From Cryptomeria japonica (Eukaryota; Streptophyta; Pinopsida; Cupressales; Cupressaceae), in the NCBI RefSeq assembly GCF_030272615.1, contig NC_081408.1, positions 605,793,673-605,857,672 on the forward strand: a stretch of 64,000 nt of DNA, written 5' to 3'. Positions 1 through 11,975 of the stretch are shown here, one piece after another. Made by a program: the position numbers and the translations under genes. Numbering within the stretch: the first letter of the stretch is position 1; each line of letters begins with the position of its first letter. The notes under the pieces were generated by a model. It was given only the letters and a program-made list of their open reading frames with translations, searched no databases and was not told the origin of the DNA.

Positions 1-573
1 TGCATGTAGCTTACCAATAGTAGCATCTAAATAAACTGGCATATTGGGTACAGACCTCAATTATTTGATTGCAGAGACTTGGATTGCATAGGCAGGTAGA
101 AGGGTTCTCAACATCTTACTTGTTACATCCTTTTCTTCAATAGTTCCTCCTGCTCCTTTGATTTGATTCACAATCTCCTTTAGTCTTGTACTATAGTGGG
201 TTATGTTCTCACCTTCATTCATCCTCATAGATTCAATTTGTCCTCTTAGACTATCCACTTTTGCTCTTTGAACATGTTCATCTCCACCATACATAGATAT
301 GAGCTTAGTCCACATTGCCTTTGCATCAATACATCCTTCTAGATCATTAAACTCTAAGTCGGTCAATGCAGATGTTATTTCAATCATTGCTTAAATATGT
401 TCTTGCTTTGCCTTTATCTCTTCCATTGTCAATGGATAGGTTCTCGGTGTGATGAAATCATTCTCCAGATAATAGACAGCATATTCTCCAATTCCTGATA
501 GATGCAGCTTCATCCTTTTCTGCCATGTAGAGAAACTTGACTTATTCAGCTTCGGTGCATCCCTCTTATACAT
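1..573 (-). pseudogene. Copia gag (UBN2-type), broken and truncated
   Basis: From an ATG at 573 the minus strand encodes a typical plant Copia Gag N-terminus (motifs STWQKRMKLHL and, further on, AMWTKLISMYGG, DSLRGQIESM, LRTLLPAY). This is the retrotransposon Gag/UBN2 domain that forms the particle shell. The frame is interrupted by stops near 390 and 58; both can be explained by a C-to-T change in a CAA codon. Reading continues past the second stop to the window edge with Gag-like sequence. Zinc knuckle, protease and pol lie outside the window. Confidence 0.8.
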
Positions 574-624
574 CTTTTGGATCTTTAACTCAAGTGCCTT
601 TAAACTTTTCTTCTGGAGTCCAAA

Positions 625-636
625 GCTCTGATACCA
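625..636 (-). other. Primer binding site, tRNA-iMet type
   Basis: On the minus strand it reads TGGTATCAGAGC, the standard plant initiator-methionine tRNA primer site of Copia elements, separated from the LTR end by two bases. Confidence 0.85.
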
Positions 637-638
637 AT

Positions 639-2142
639 TGATAGTTCTGATACTAAATATGATTAGTACAGATGCCAAGCTAACAATATGAGAGGGGGGG
701 TGAATCATTCAAACTTAATCTTCAATAAAAAAAATAGATTCAACCTCGGTAACCTTATCAGAAAAACAGTAATGCATGCAGACCCATAAATAGATAAGAT
801 CACAAACATATAACACCAGATTTAATGTGGAAACCCAAATAGGGAAAAACCACTATGGGATTCCAGACCCACTAAGAAATATACTCTTCTAGAATATGCT
901 CGATTAAAAGCAAATCCTGTTAAAGATTACAAACACATTGCTAGATGTGACCCGGTTAAGGGATTTCCCTCAGATCTGTTAGGATCTTCACCTTGTTAGA
1001 AGTGACCTTGTTAAAGGATTTCAAACACTCAATAAGAATGTCACCATGCTAGAGGATTTTACAAATAAGATTGTTAAGTCCACTCGGTTAAGAGATTTTC
1101 TGCTACTTCTCAAAATAATAGTAATAAAAATATGTCTGCAACTTCACATCTAAAAAATGCTGAGGCAAATTCTTATTTGCTCAATACAATCAATTCATAG
1201 GACTTATCTTGTCCCTCTGCTGGGCTTTATACTCTATTATCAAAATAGGTCTTCAAGCTTCTGTGCTCAGTAAACACTATGTAGAATCCCTGTGCATACA
1301 CTTGCCCGCATACATTGTTTATCAACAGTTTCCTATTTATAAACAATCTTCCAACTACTTAATCTCCTTGATCACATTTCCCATGATCAATCATAGCCAT
1401 TAGATCTTCAATCTTGTCCAGGTTCAATGTATCCTTTGATCTGAAAATGTTTTACCCCACCTTGGAACTTGTGTTAGGGTATTGCGGTTCAATCTGAACT
1501 GTAGATCTTCCTGCCAATCTTTCTTTACCATAGATTCTTTAACAATCTTCATACACGTCTTACCAATCATTTAATCCACTCCAGCTCATCAGCTTCCTTC
1601 ATTAAATATCACATATCAACATTTAATGCATTCTGTTATAGCTCAGTTGTAACTCGGTAAATACTAAACTTCACTCAATAGACATTCTGCCTTCATTAAC
1701 CGATAGCGATAACCTTAGGGTTTACCAACTAGGTTCCTTAGGGTTTACCGACTAGGTTCTTTGCTCGGTAACATAGTATAGTATTAACCTTTCAAACAAT
1801 AGCATATATAGGATATCAAAACAATCTAAACATCATTGTCTAACTCGGTAATAGTTTCCCATTGAATAACTTATCCCCTTATTCATCATATTCTTTCTGT
1901 GTCTTTTACCGACATCTTTATACTCATCAAATCATACTTCTTAAGATATGGCAGCATCATACTGAATTAGAAAATCAATTTCTTGACATCAATGACAAAA
2001 TAATAATATTAAGACAGTAATCATCCTTAATCAATTATATCCATAGTCATCAACAACCTTCTCAATATCCTTATTGAAATGCCAACAATCTCTCATTGTA
2101 ATTGGAATGCCAATCTTCTTCTTGTCTGTTATAATGCCAACA
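639..2142 (-). repeat. 5' LTR of the minus-strand Copia element
   Basis: About 1.5 kb, TG...CA bounded, adjacent to a primer site at one end and the agttg target duplication at the other. It contains many short ttaccgag/ctcggtaa words and a 23-bp direct duplication (starts near 1713 and 1736). No coding potential was seen: the short frames inside it have no recognisable similarity. The boundaries come from the primer-site position and from comparison with the unbroken host sequence near 16243. Confidence 0.8.
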
Positions 2143-5100
2143 AGTTGTAGGACCCAACACTGAAGAGCCCTTCTCATTGAATCTGTTCACCCTTAGGGCT
2201 TAGGGATTGTATTGGTCACTATGGCAGATTTTAGGAGAGGATGCTGAGGCAAATATGCCCACTCATTACATGCTAATGATTGCTCAGATTTTGAATCCTT
2301 CTCTTGCAGTAACCTTTGATTATGCTTCCTTTATCACTAATGCTATCCATGAAATATTGATAGGAATAAAGAATGGGAAAGTGGATAGGCCTTTCGGATG
2401 GTATTCCCTCCTCATGCATCTATTTTTATTCAAGGGTGGTGATTATTTTGCAAATGGAATGGATCTTGTAAAAGAGAAAGATGGAGAAAAGATGTCAGTG
2501 CAATTATGGAGTACAGTGCTGTCATGGGACATAAATGATGTTAGTTTCTTAAAGTTTGATAAATGTTTTGCATCAAAGATTAGGACTCTCCTCTGTTCAG
2601 AAAATCCAAGAGTCCCCAAGGTTCTTTTGGAATTTATTAGACCAAAAGAATTTGAAGAAAAAAACTGTCCATAATTGGAGTGATATTTACTTATAACCTG
2701 TCTCCACAATTTTCAGAGTGTTTGGTTTCAGAGGCATTCCATTTTTATTGCCCTATCAGGTCCCTCTCAAAGTGGGAATTGCAGAAGTCCTCAGACAAAT
2801 TGGTAGTGTGCAAGAGGCAGTGCTAACAGGAAGGGGTAAAGGGAATATTTTCCCTACAGTTAGTATAGCCCACCAATTTGTAATAACCAAGGGAGGTTGG
2901 AATTGTTTTGAAGATTTTCTTCAACCTTATCATTTGTCAACTGAAGTATCCAGATGTGTCGATCCTGGAGATTTCTTCAATGGCATGTTTAGAAAGAGAG
3001 CAATATGGAGAGGTAGACCCCATCAATTCCAGTTTCTTGAAGACCCCATTAGAAATGAGTTTGATCTAGATGAGCAGGAGCTGAGGAAGGAAAAGTGGGT
3101 GGCTTATAAAAAGGCCTTAGACTTTGTACATCAGTTTGATACCAGCTATGACCCATTGTCTAGCTTTCACCCTTTTGAGGAGAAAATAAAGTTCCTAATT
3201 CTTTGTTTTGAGGATGTAATGCAGACTTTGAAAGAAAAGAGGGAGGTTGTAATTAAAAACAACCCTGAAAAAGCAAGAATGGTTCTAAGTAGGTCTACAT
3301 ACGCCAGAGCAATTCCTCCTGGTGACTACATGTTGCACAAGAAGTCTAATTACAGTGTGTTAATGCCTACAACAAGGGAGTCCTCTACTTCTAAAGGAAA
3401 GAGGAAGATACAAGATGTCATTGACATCCAAGATAGCCCAAAGAAACAAAGAGTAGGAAAAGAAATACAATCTGATGAACCTTTGTACTCTCCATCTCAA
3501 TCCCCTATTCATATAGGAGATGAACAGGCAGCAGCTGAGCAACTGATACAGTTAGGCAGTCTGGGAGAAATAGCTTACACATATGATGAAGTAGAAGAGG
3601 GAATGCCAGAAGAGCCCCTTGTTGCTAAGATAAACATCACTACCAATGAGTCCAAGGGCTAGGAGTGGGATCTTGAGATCAAGCAGGCCAGTGAGGACTT
3701 CTTGGCTACAACAACTTTGTTACATCAGGAGCATTCATGCAATTTGTGTGGAAGCAGAACATTGATAAATACAATGCAAGGTGTGAAAAGAGAAAAGGTG
3801 AGCAACCTCATAAAGATCCAGCTGTGGTTGAGGAGGAAATAAAGCAAAAAATGATAGATGAGTTTAAGACCATCATTCCTGAGCAAGGAAGAGATATGGT
3901 GGCACAAGCTGGAGTACTCATTCTCCCTGAGTGGGACATAGCAGATGCCTTGGTATTGGAGGCAGTGAGAAAAGAAACCAAACCTATGGAGGGAGTCACT
4001 TTTAGCAAAGACAATGCTGCCCTGGTCATGTGGTCTCTCAAAAGAGATGAGAATAAGAGAAATAAGGACACCCCAGGATCAAGTTACCTTGGTGGGATGA
4101 TAGTAAAGAGAGTGCAGAACATAGGGGTAGTGGAAGTTGCTAGCACTGTGCTCGAGACTACAAAGTTTAGTGTTGCAGTAGCAGAAAGGGAGACTAAGGA
4201 AAAAGAAGACCTCCAAGTTAAGTTGGAGACAATTTTGAAAGCTTACAACAGTGCTAAGGAAGAGGTAAGGGGTAAAGACAGCATCATTGCCAAGCTACAA
4301 AACCAGTTGACAGGACAGTACCATCAAGGTGAGTCTTCACCATTAATGATCTCCTCTTCTCGTGCAAGACCTCCACCTACCAGCCCCATTATTGAGTTCC
4401 CACCATCTCCAGCACCTTCTAGTTCTCAAATGGTTGAGATCACTCCCCAAGAATTGGAGAATTTAAAACAGGCTCAGGCCTTGTATGCAAAGAAGTATGA
4501 AGAAAGAGTAAGGGCCACAATTTCAAGTTTTGTTGACACCATGGGGGCCTCACTATTCTATAACAACATAAGCAAGATTTTAGATATGTGGAATGAGCTT
4601 AATGGAGATAAGGTTGTTTTGATGCCTATTTTTGACAAGTGGAAGCCTAGAGAGCAGGATTTGGAGCTTATTTGTGCATCCTATGATGAAGCAAGGGTAG
4701 ATCCTATTATCAAATCTACTTGTGACACCACCAAGGACTTAGTAAAATTGGCAGAAGGGGTGGACAATGCTGACAGGAAGATCAACTTGTACAAAAAGGA
4801 GTACACTGATCAGGTTTTTGAATTGATTCTAGAAGTTTTTGTCAGCCCAAATCAATTGAAGGACAAACAAGTGTGGCTTAAGGAATTAGAGGCCAAATTG
4901 TCAGTCAGAATAAAAGGAATTGTTGACTTAGATGATGCTTCCTTTTTTGCTGTAACAATTCAGGAGATAGAGAGAATCAAATCTCATTATGGTTTTCTCA
5001 ATTCAGAGGTTAACAAGATGAGGAATTCATGGAAAAGGTTAACCAAGGTAAAATCAAAGGTGATTAACTTCGCGTGGCCAGCTAATGATGTATACAATGA

Positions 5101-5200
5101 GTGGACAAGAAAATATGTCATTCAGGATGCAGAACAGTTAGAAGAGGTTGCAACGGGACAACAAGTAGAAGAAGCCGCGGAGGTTGAAAAGGACTTGTAA
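2143..5200 (+). pseudogene. Accessory ORF of unknown function in Gypsy repeat, left copy
   Basis: Three consecutive frames (2207-2674, 2718-3662, 3737-5200) give one protein when compared with the right copy at 15694-19306. No known domain was recognised. From the N-side: a globular, aromatic-rich part (FGWYSLLMHLFLFKGGDYF), a basic stretch resembling a bipartite nuclear localisation signal (GKRKIQ ... SPKKQRVGK), acidic linkers, and a C-terminal part rich in Lys/Glu with coiled-coil character and a Pro/Ser-rich spacer. No signal peptide or transmembrane segment was seen, so it is not an env-like gene. Breaks: a short deletion near 2675-2718; a TAG at 3660 where the right copy has CAG (Gln); and a 1-base loss near 3708. 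The last 487 codons are open. It ends about 90 bases upstream of the TATA box. Confidence 0.65.
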
Positions 5201-5293
5201 CCGTTTTTGTAAAAGGTTTTGTAACGTCTTCTTGAGAAGCAATAATTATAACCAACTCTTCTAGGAAAGTCCGAAGCTATGTGCATCCATGCT

Positions 5294-5302
5294 ATTATAA
5301 AT
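5294..5302 (+). promoter_or_regulatory. TATA box of the Gypsy LTR
   Basis: attataaat, followed by about 0.8 kb of leader-like sequence leading to the primer site. It is the only good TATA candidate between the accessory ORF and the primer site. If it is the true promoter, transcription starts near 5320-5335, and everything upstream, including the accessory ORF, is U3. The right copy of the repeat has lost this segment. Confidence 0.5.
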
Positions 5303-6142
5303 GGATACCAGGACTAGTTAGAAAGGATCGCAAAGAATTGTAAGAAAACGCTGCAGAAATTTATCTAAGATTTTCCAAGTTTTAATGGAGAATATTCGAA
5401 GGTTTCTTGTAATACTTTTTTGAAGAAAATATCAATATATAGACCATTGGTTTTGAGTAAAAACTTTGCGTTGTCTTCAAATGTGTTTACAAGTGTTCAC
5501 TATTTCATTCTAAATAATACAGGGTTATTTCATTTGAATAGGGGTTGTAAGGCAACTTTTAGTAGATATGTTTCTTAGCTTTTCTCTTCAAAAGGGGAAT
5601 TAAATATGCGGGAATCACTTCTACCAGTAAATTCCTTGTGAGATGTTTTGAATCTTAATGAGCATAGTTTGATTTGGTATGAATAAATTCTTGTGTGTGT
5701 CAGGCATATAGAAGGATCTACAGAAGCCAAACTAATGGGATTTGTATAGATATTTGACTGTGAGAGTATTTGTTTGAACTTAGATGACTCTGTGACCTTG
5801 GATAAGGCACTAGTATAGATCGAGGTTGTCTATTACATATTTTGTAGGTCAAATACTGAATATGAGTATAATTTTCATTCCTTTGTTTCAGTAGGTTTTA
5901 AGGTGATTAGATCCACTGGTTTTTTGGACTCGTTTGCTGTGGATTGATCTTTTAAAAGTGTGAATTTAGTTCACAAAGGTATACCCACCTGGACTTAGAG
6001 TAGGGCCGAAGTGTAGAAGGTTAAATCAAACCTTGTCATATGTTGTCCTGGAAGTTTCCTTCTCTTTAATATCTCTTCTGCACAGAGTTATCATATTATT
6101 ATAAGGATGTTGAAGTGAATCAGATTTTGAGAACAACAAAAG

Positions 6143-6160
6143 TGGCGACTCTGCTAGGGA
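6143..6160 (+). other. Primer binding site, tRNA-Arg-like
   Basis: tggcgactctgctaggga matches, with one mismatch, the complement of the 3' end of a plant tRNA-Arg as I remember it (TGGCGACTCTGCTGGGGA), the primer used by Ogre/Tat elements. It starts 7 bases after the repeat end. A second partial copy (tggcgactctg) occurs at 6351-6361. Confidence 0.75.
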
Positions 6161-6657
6161 GTAAATGAATTATTAAAAGTCTCTGGTTAAGAAAGATTTA
6201 ATTCATATTGTGGTGACCCGGATGGGATAAGTCACGTTAAGAATCCAGAAGAAGATTTTGGGCTTAAATTTATAAAGAAAATCATTGTGTTTGTGGAATT
6301 GCAGCATTTCATTCTAAGCTTGTTTTCATAAATCCCATAAGTCTTGTGGGTGGCGACTCTGTTATCTTGGAACCAGTCCTTGTGAAATACAAATCATTTT
6401 AAAGGAAAACAAGCGCAATGCAAGGAGGAAAAAACACTAGATCATTCATGAAGAAGCATCCTTGTGAAACTTTGTAAGAAGGTTTGCCAGAACATTCACG
6501 AAGAGGTCAGAAGAGATCAGTGCTACATGAACCATCAAATGCTGCTTAGGTACAAAAGAATAATAATACCGGTAAGATACCTGATCGACCTCTTTATGCA
6601 AAGTCTAATTCTTCTTCTAGAGATTCTAAACATGATATACTAGGTTTCCATCATGGA
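6161..6657 (+). other. Untranslated leader of the Gypsy element
   Basis: Between primer site and gag. The gag frame is open from about 6550 but has no ATG before 6658, so the true gag start is not determined. The only notable structure is the second primer-site-like word at 6351-6361. Confidence 0.5.
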
Positions 6658-8291
6658 TTGTTTGGAAATATTGATAATGCTCATGCTTTAAATCAAGATT
6701 TATCTCATGTTAGTGTGTCAGCAAGAGATAGGACTAGTTCAAATGCAATTAGACACTCTGTGCCTAGAACAATCGATGGAAACATTAGTTTGATTGACAT
6801 AGATCAAGTCAATATATCTAATTCTGAGGAAAATTTCCCTGATGAAGATAAAGTGTCACAAGAGATTGAAGATTTGAATTGGAGATTTCACCATTTAATC
6901 TCCCTAAGAGCCCAAAAGGAAGCAAATAAGGAGAAGGAGGTCAAAGATAAATTAATGAAGAGAGATAGGCTTCTTAGAAAAATAGTTGATCTTGAAGTAT
7001 TGGCCAAAGAAAAAGAAAAGAGTGATGAGGAAGGCCCTGTAATCAGAGAAATTCTAATCCCCAAAGCCAAGCAAGCATATAAGTCAGTAGTCCAACCAAA
7101 CAGGGAAGTATTTAGTGATTCTCAGCTTCCTAGGACTAATGTGGATAAAGGAAAACAGAAATGGGTGGATGATGGAATTGGATCTAAAAATGCAGAGGAG
7201 ATTTCTCATAGGTTGTCAGCACATGAGAGAGAAATGGAAAGAATGAGGAAAGAAAAGGAGGATTTACAAATAGAGTTAGAGAAAGCTGAGTTGGAAGCAG
7301 CCAATCAGGAAGTCAAAAGAAAAATTAGTTATCTAAAATCTCCCCCTATCATGTTTCCATCAGAAGACCTTAGTAAGCCTGATCCTCAACAAATTTCCCT
7401 TCCCCCAGTTAAAATTCAACCTACGGTGCCTGCTAATATAGCATCAATGAGTCAAATCCCCGTGAACAGTCAGCATACCCAAATGTCTCAGTCTCCAATT
7501 CCAAAAGTTAGAATGACTATGGGAAACAATAATGTTATTACCCCTTTTCAAAGGAGACCTATCAATTTAGATCAATATAGACAATTGTTCTTTAATGGGA
7601 TCCCAGGATATCCCAACCATGTTCCTACTGAGTTAAGGGACAGACTCCATAAATTTGCTGGAAATAATGCAATTAGTGCTAAGGAACATCTAAAATATTT
7701 TGGGGACCTAATAAATGATTATGAGATAGTGGATGAAGATGTCATCATGAAACTGTTTGTTCAGTCCCTGGTTGATGATGCAAGAGATTGGTATAGAGGT
7801 CTTCCAGTTAATAGCATTGGGTCATGGAAAGATTTAAAAATTGTTTTCAAGAGCAATATGGTGATTAAACAAATGTGAGCTTTATACTCAATGAATTTAA
7901 TAATATCAGAAAGTCTGATAAAGAAATGGTCACTGACTTCAATGCTAGATTTCAAAAGGCCATGCATAGATTATATCAAGTGATAAGGTTAGATGATAAT
8001 ATGTGTTTGAATACTTACTACAACGCATTTGATTCTAAGATGGCCTATATCCTGAGGGATAAGAATCCACATAACTTGAGAGATGCTTTTAGAATTGCCA
8101 TTAATGTAGAAAGTAATAGAAAAGCATTCGGAAAATTGGGAAGAAGAACAGATGGTAGGTTATGGCAAGAAACAAAACAGCAACCTAGCAAAGCTACTAA
8201 GGAGGAAGACAAGATAGAGAAGTTGGTCATTGCTATGAAGGATCTGACTGCCAAGGTAAACAAAAATGATAAACCTCATTATAACTGGTAA
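6658..8291 (+). pseudogene. Gypsy gag
   Basis: Retrotransposon Gag (capsid) protein. The first 250 codons are charged and coiled-coil rich (repeated Lys/Glu heptad-like stretches around 6900-7330). They are followed by the conserved capsid core with the typical motif DARDWYRGLP near 7770-7805 and FNARFQKAMHRLYQ near 7940-7980. A frameshift near 7870 splits the core into two frames (6658-7878 and 7875-8291). The zinc knuckle comes later, in the next frame (CISCDGPHSPHQC near 8435-8475), as C-x2-C-x3-H-x4-C, one residue shorter than the usual CCHC spacing. The start codon is unclear because the frame is open upstream without ATG. Confidence 0.8.
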
Positions 8292-8389
8292 GATGACTGC
8301 ATGATATGCCTTATAATACCAACTGGAAAGATGGCAAACCCCAAAGTGAGAAGCCCAAAATTGCTTAGAACTAGGATACTCCAGACCCC

Positions 8390-10294
8390 TTGAAAGGGAA
8401 AACTATCCATAATATAGAAAATACTCCTTGGTGCATTTCTTGTGATGGGCCACATTCTCCTCATCAATGTGCAGTGGCTCAGGCTCTTGAAGAATCCATG
8501 AGACAAGAAGCTGAGCCTGACATTAACATGTTTGAGACTATTATAGAAAGTGATGAGGAATCTATACAAAGTGAATGCAGTGATGTGTTGGATAGTGAAA
8601 GGTTTGTTCAAGGACAACTAACACTGGATTGGCATCCTACCTTGAATGTGGTAACAATTGAAGATGAAGAAGTTCATCTTAGAAGGCCTAGTGAGGAAGA
8701 AGTTAAAAGTCTCACTAAAGCTGCCATTGTCAAAGTAAAACACAATTATAACTTAAGAAGCACCAAGAAGGACATTGATCAAGGTGAACCTGGTTCCATG
8801 TTCATAAAAGAGATTACTCAAAAGGGGGAAACAAGTAGTGCTACTATTGTTCCTGAAATTGGTCAAGAAAAGAAGGAACGGGTTAAAGATGTACCCAAGA
8901 GTACAGATGATAAAAATGTCAGTGATATACAAGGAGCTGCCACGGCAAAAAGGGCAAGTCAATTCAAGGTAGAAAGAGTTAGAGATAATACTGAAATAAG
9001 AAGTAGTTCTACATTTGACATGGCTCAAGCTCTTACTCAAATGAAGGTTACTGTCCCATTAGTAGAATTGCTGAAAATAAAAGAACATAGGGATGCAGCT
9101 TTGTCTTTGTTTTTTAATATATCTGACAGTGACACAATCCTACCCACTCGTTCAGCTAAAAATGGAAAGGATCAGGAACTCCAAACCCCAGAGGTTTATG
9201 TTGGAACCACTATCACTCAAGAGTCTTCACAGGTAGATCCTTTTTATGTCACTTTGTTAGTAAACAACCGGTTGGTAAAAAACTGCATGATAGATTTAGG
9301 AGTTGCTGCTAATGTTATGCCCTATGGTGTTATGAAAGAACTAGGACTGTCAGTGACCACTATATATGGAAACTGTTATGCTATGGATAATAGGGAAGTA
9401 CGTGTGATAGGTACAATGAGGGATGTTGAAGTAAAAATAGCAGCATTCCCTGAGGCAACTTATAAAATGGATGTTATTGTTACTGATACCAAGCCCCATT
9501 ATGGTATGTTACTGTCCAGGCAATGGGTAGCAACAGTAGGAGGAAATGTTCAACTGGATTTATCTTATGCCACCATTCCAATCAATGGAAATCAGGTCAA
9601 GTTGTACAGAGAGCCACGTGCTCCTAGGGTAATTGAAAATGTAGACCCTAATATGCTCAATTGTATGATTGATGTAGATCTTGATAATTTTAGACTTCAA
9701 CCAATTTTACCCCAGTTGAAGAATACTGACCCCATTGTGGTCGAATTAAAATCACAACAGTATGGTTTATGGCAGATGTATTTTGATGGAGCTTGCTCCA
9801 AAGAAGGATCTGGAGCAGGGGTTCTTTTTGTATCCCCATCAGGTATAACTTTTAAATATTCTTTCTTATTGGCTTTCCAGTGCACAAATAATACTGCAGA
9901 GTATGAAGCCCTATTGTTGGGGCTTGAGGTTGCAAAAAAGCATGGAATCTAGTTGTTGATAGTGTTAGGGGATTTAGAATTGGTTGTCTCTCAGGTAAGA
10001 TCCAAATATGCATCCAAGAATGACAGATTAAAGAGATATAAACATGCAGTTTGGGATGTTATTGAGCATTTTAGTGCATTTTCTATTAATTGGATAGAGC
10101 GATCAAAGAATATTATGGCAGATTTCCTAGCTAATGTTGCCTTGAAAAATGATGATGCAACACTAACCGGTATTTCCACTGTGGAAATAAAATCTAGGCC
10201 TGCCATCCCTGATAATGTGTATAATTGGCAAGTTTTTGTTGATGATGAAGACATTCTTAGGTTCATCCAATGTGGTGATGATTATGATGGATAG
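8390..10294 (+). pseudogene. Gypsy pol N-part: zinc knuckle, protease, archaeal-type RNase H
   Basis: After a knuckle-like CISCDGPHSPHQC comes an acidic linker, then a retropepsin-like aspartic protease (about 9235-9620). Its active site reads IDLGVAANVMP where D-S/T-G-A is expected: the Asp is kept but the next residue is Leu, so it is probably inactive. Next is a complete archaeal-type RNase H (about 9775-10145) with the expected acidic residues in MYFDGACS, NNTAEYEALL, VLGDLELV and MADFLANVA. A TAG at 9950-9952 interrupts it between the second and third motifs; CAG would restore Gln. A stop near 10292 ends the frame in the linker before RT. This extra RNase H sits upstream of RT, not between RT and integrase. 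Confidence 0.8.
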
Positions 10295-10315
10295 AAGATA
10301 TATTGCAATGCACTG

Positions 10316-11460
10316 GTGGAGGTGGTTGACAACAAGGAAACAGTGTTTGGAAATGACTTGGTTCAGTTGGAAGCAAATGAGATACCTAAAGGGATGGTGG
10401 AGTTAGAGAGCATGTTCAGTTACAATGACAATCACTTACATCAGCAGTCTACCACCAAGTTGGAAGAGTTGGAGGAGGTAAACCTGGGGACTGAATCATC
10501 CCCTAAGTTAGTATACATTGGGAAGAAATTGCCCACTCATGTCAGGACTAATCTTATTAACTTATTGAAGATATATAAACATGTTTTTGCTTGGTCTTAT
10601 GAAGACCTAAAGGTGTATAGACGATCTTTTTCAACATGAAGTTCCTCTACTTCCATATGCTAAGCCTTTCAAACAGAAACACAGACCTATTAATCCCCTA
10701 TTGGAAACTAAGATGCGGCAAGAGTTGACTAAGCTAAGAGAAGGTGGGATTATCAAACCCATAAGGCATTCTTCATGGGTCTCCAATCTGGTCCCAGTAA
10801 GAAAGAAAAATGGGGGCATTAGATTGTGTGTGGATTTTAGAAATTTAAATGTTGCTTCTTTAAAGGACAATTACTCTTCTCCCAATATGGAAGCTATGTT
10901 GTAGAGAGTAACAGAGTGTGATCTTTTATCCATGATGGATGGGTTTTCAGGATACAATCAAGAGTTAGTGAGGGAATCTGAACAGTTTAAAACTGCTTTC
11001 ACTACTCCATGGGGAACATATGTCTATGTAAGAATGCCATTCAGATTGAAAAATGTTGGAGCTACATTTTAGAGAGCCATGGATGTAGCCTTCAAAGAAT
11101 TTATTAATATCATCATGGTGGTTTATCAAGATGATTTAACTTGCTTCTCTAAAAGGGCTGATGATCATTGTGGACATTTGGAAAAGGTGTTCAATAAAGC
11201 CTTGGAATTTAGTGTGTCATTAAATCCCAAGAAATGTCATTTTGGGGTCACTGAAGGAAAATTATTGGGACACATTGTTTCCAAGGAAGGGGTAAGGATA
11301 GACCCTAAAAGAATTCAAGCAATAAACAAAGTGTCTGAACCAAAGAATGTTAAAGGTATTCAATCCTTTCTAGGCAAAATAAATTTTGTTAGGAGATTTA
11401 TTGCAAACTTTGCAGAGATAGTGAAGCCCATTGTCAAGTTGCTCAAGAAGGATACCAAAT
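10316..11460 (+). pseudogene. Gypsy reverse transcriptase
   Basis: Reverse transcriptase of the Ty3/Gypsy type. Visible motifs: KPFKQKHRPINP near 10660-10700, GGIIKPIRHSSWVSNLVPVR near 10745-10800, RLCVDFRNLN near 10820-10850, FKTAFTTPWGTY near 10985-11025, catalytic YQDDL near 11125, and LGHIVSKEGVRIDPKRI near 11265-11315. Breaks: a frameshift near 10610, then TAG stops at 10902-10904 (before RVTECDLL) and 11070-11072 (before RAMDVAFK). Both stops are explained by CAG to TAG. The polymerase catalytic aspartates are retained. Confidence 0.85.
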
Positions 11461-11975
11461 TTTGTTGGGATCAAGAAGCCTCAGAGGCTTTTGCTGAAAT
11501 TAAAAGGGCCATTCAGGAAGCACCAGTGTTAAAGTCTCCTGATTACAGTAAGCCCTTTTCTCTGTTCTCTTTTGCTTCATATCATGTAGTAGCTGCAGTG
11601 TTGTTACAAAAGGATAATGAGGGATATGAGCATTCCATAGCTTTCTATAGCAAGTCTTTGCAAGCAGTAGAATTAAAATATGAAACCATGGAAAAAACAA
11701 GCTTATGCTTTAGTTAAAGTTGTCAAGGCTTTTAGGCCCTACTTTGTGAATGCAAAAATCATTGATTATGTCCCACATGCTGCAGTTAAGGATATTTTGT
11801 CCCAGTCTGAGGTTACAGGAAAAAGATGCAGATGGATCAATAGAATCCAAGAATTTGACTTGGAAATAAAGATCACCAAATTGGTGAGAGGTTTAGGTCT
11901 GGCTAAGCTCATGACTGAGTCTAATCTTCTGAATGTTGAAATACATAATGTTGAAGGCAAATGTACTTCAATCAC
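11461..11975 (+). pseudogene. Gypsy classical RNase H domain
   Basis: Second, retroviral-type RNase H following RT (FCWDQEASEAF, APVLKSPDYSKPF, SIAFYSKSL, ETMEKQAYALVK across the frame change near 11690, then RIQEFDLEI). The position where an active enzyme has the catalytic DAS motif reads SFAS, so the domain probably lacks activity by lineage rather than by recent decay. This fits the upstream archaeal-type RNase H having taken over the function, a known pattern in Tat elements and, convergently, in vertebrate retroviruses. Confidence 0.75.

Larger units (their letters stand above)
1..2142 (-). mobile_element. Ty1/Copia retrotransposon, 5' LTR and gag end
   Basis: Minus-strand Copia element cut by the window start. 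Visible parts, in element order: a 5' LTR (2142 down to 639) beginning TGTTGGC and ending in CA, an initiator-Met primer site two bases inside it, and the start of gag. The insertion site is exact: the base after the LTR begins agttg (2143-2147), and the uninterrupted second copy of the host sequence near 16243 reads acagttgtagg, so this Copia inserted into the long repeat of the Gypsy element to its right. It therefore hides the left part of that repeat, which lies beyond the window. The other LTR is not in view. Confidence 0.85.
2143..6135 (+). repeat. Left long direct repeat (probable 5' LTR, left part missing)
   Basis: Nearly identical to 16243-19966 over its whole visible length. Compared with the right copy it has about 280 extra bases at roughly 5209-5491, holding a TATA box. 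It contains the C-terminal two thirds of the accessory ORF (to 5200), then promoter and leader-like sequence to the end (gagaaca, 6135). Its start is interrupted by the Copia insertion at 2142. Confidence 0.8.

Noticed and set aside
2207-5200. Host gene or env-like gene in the Gypsy repeats
   Set aside because: It is duplicated with the repeats, broken in both, and has no signal peptide or membrane segment.
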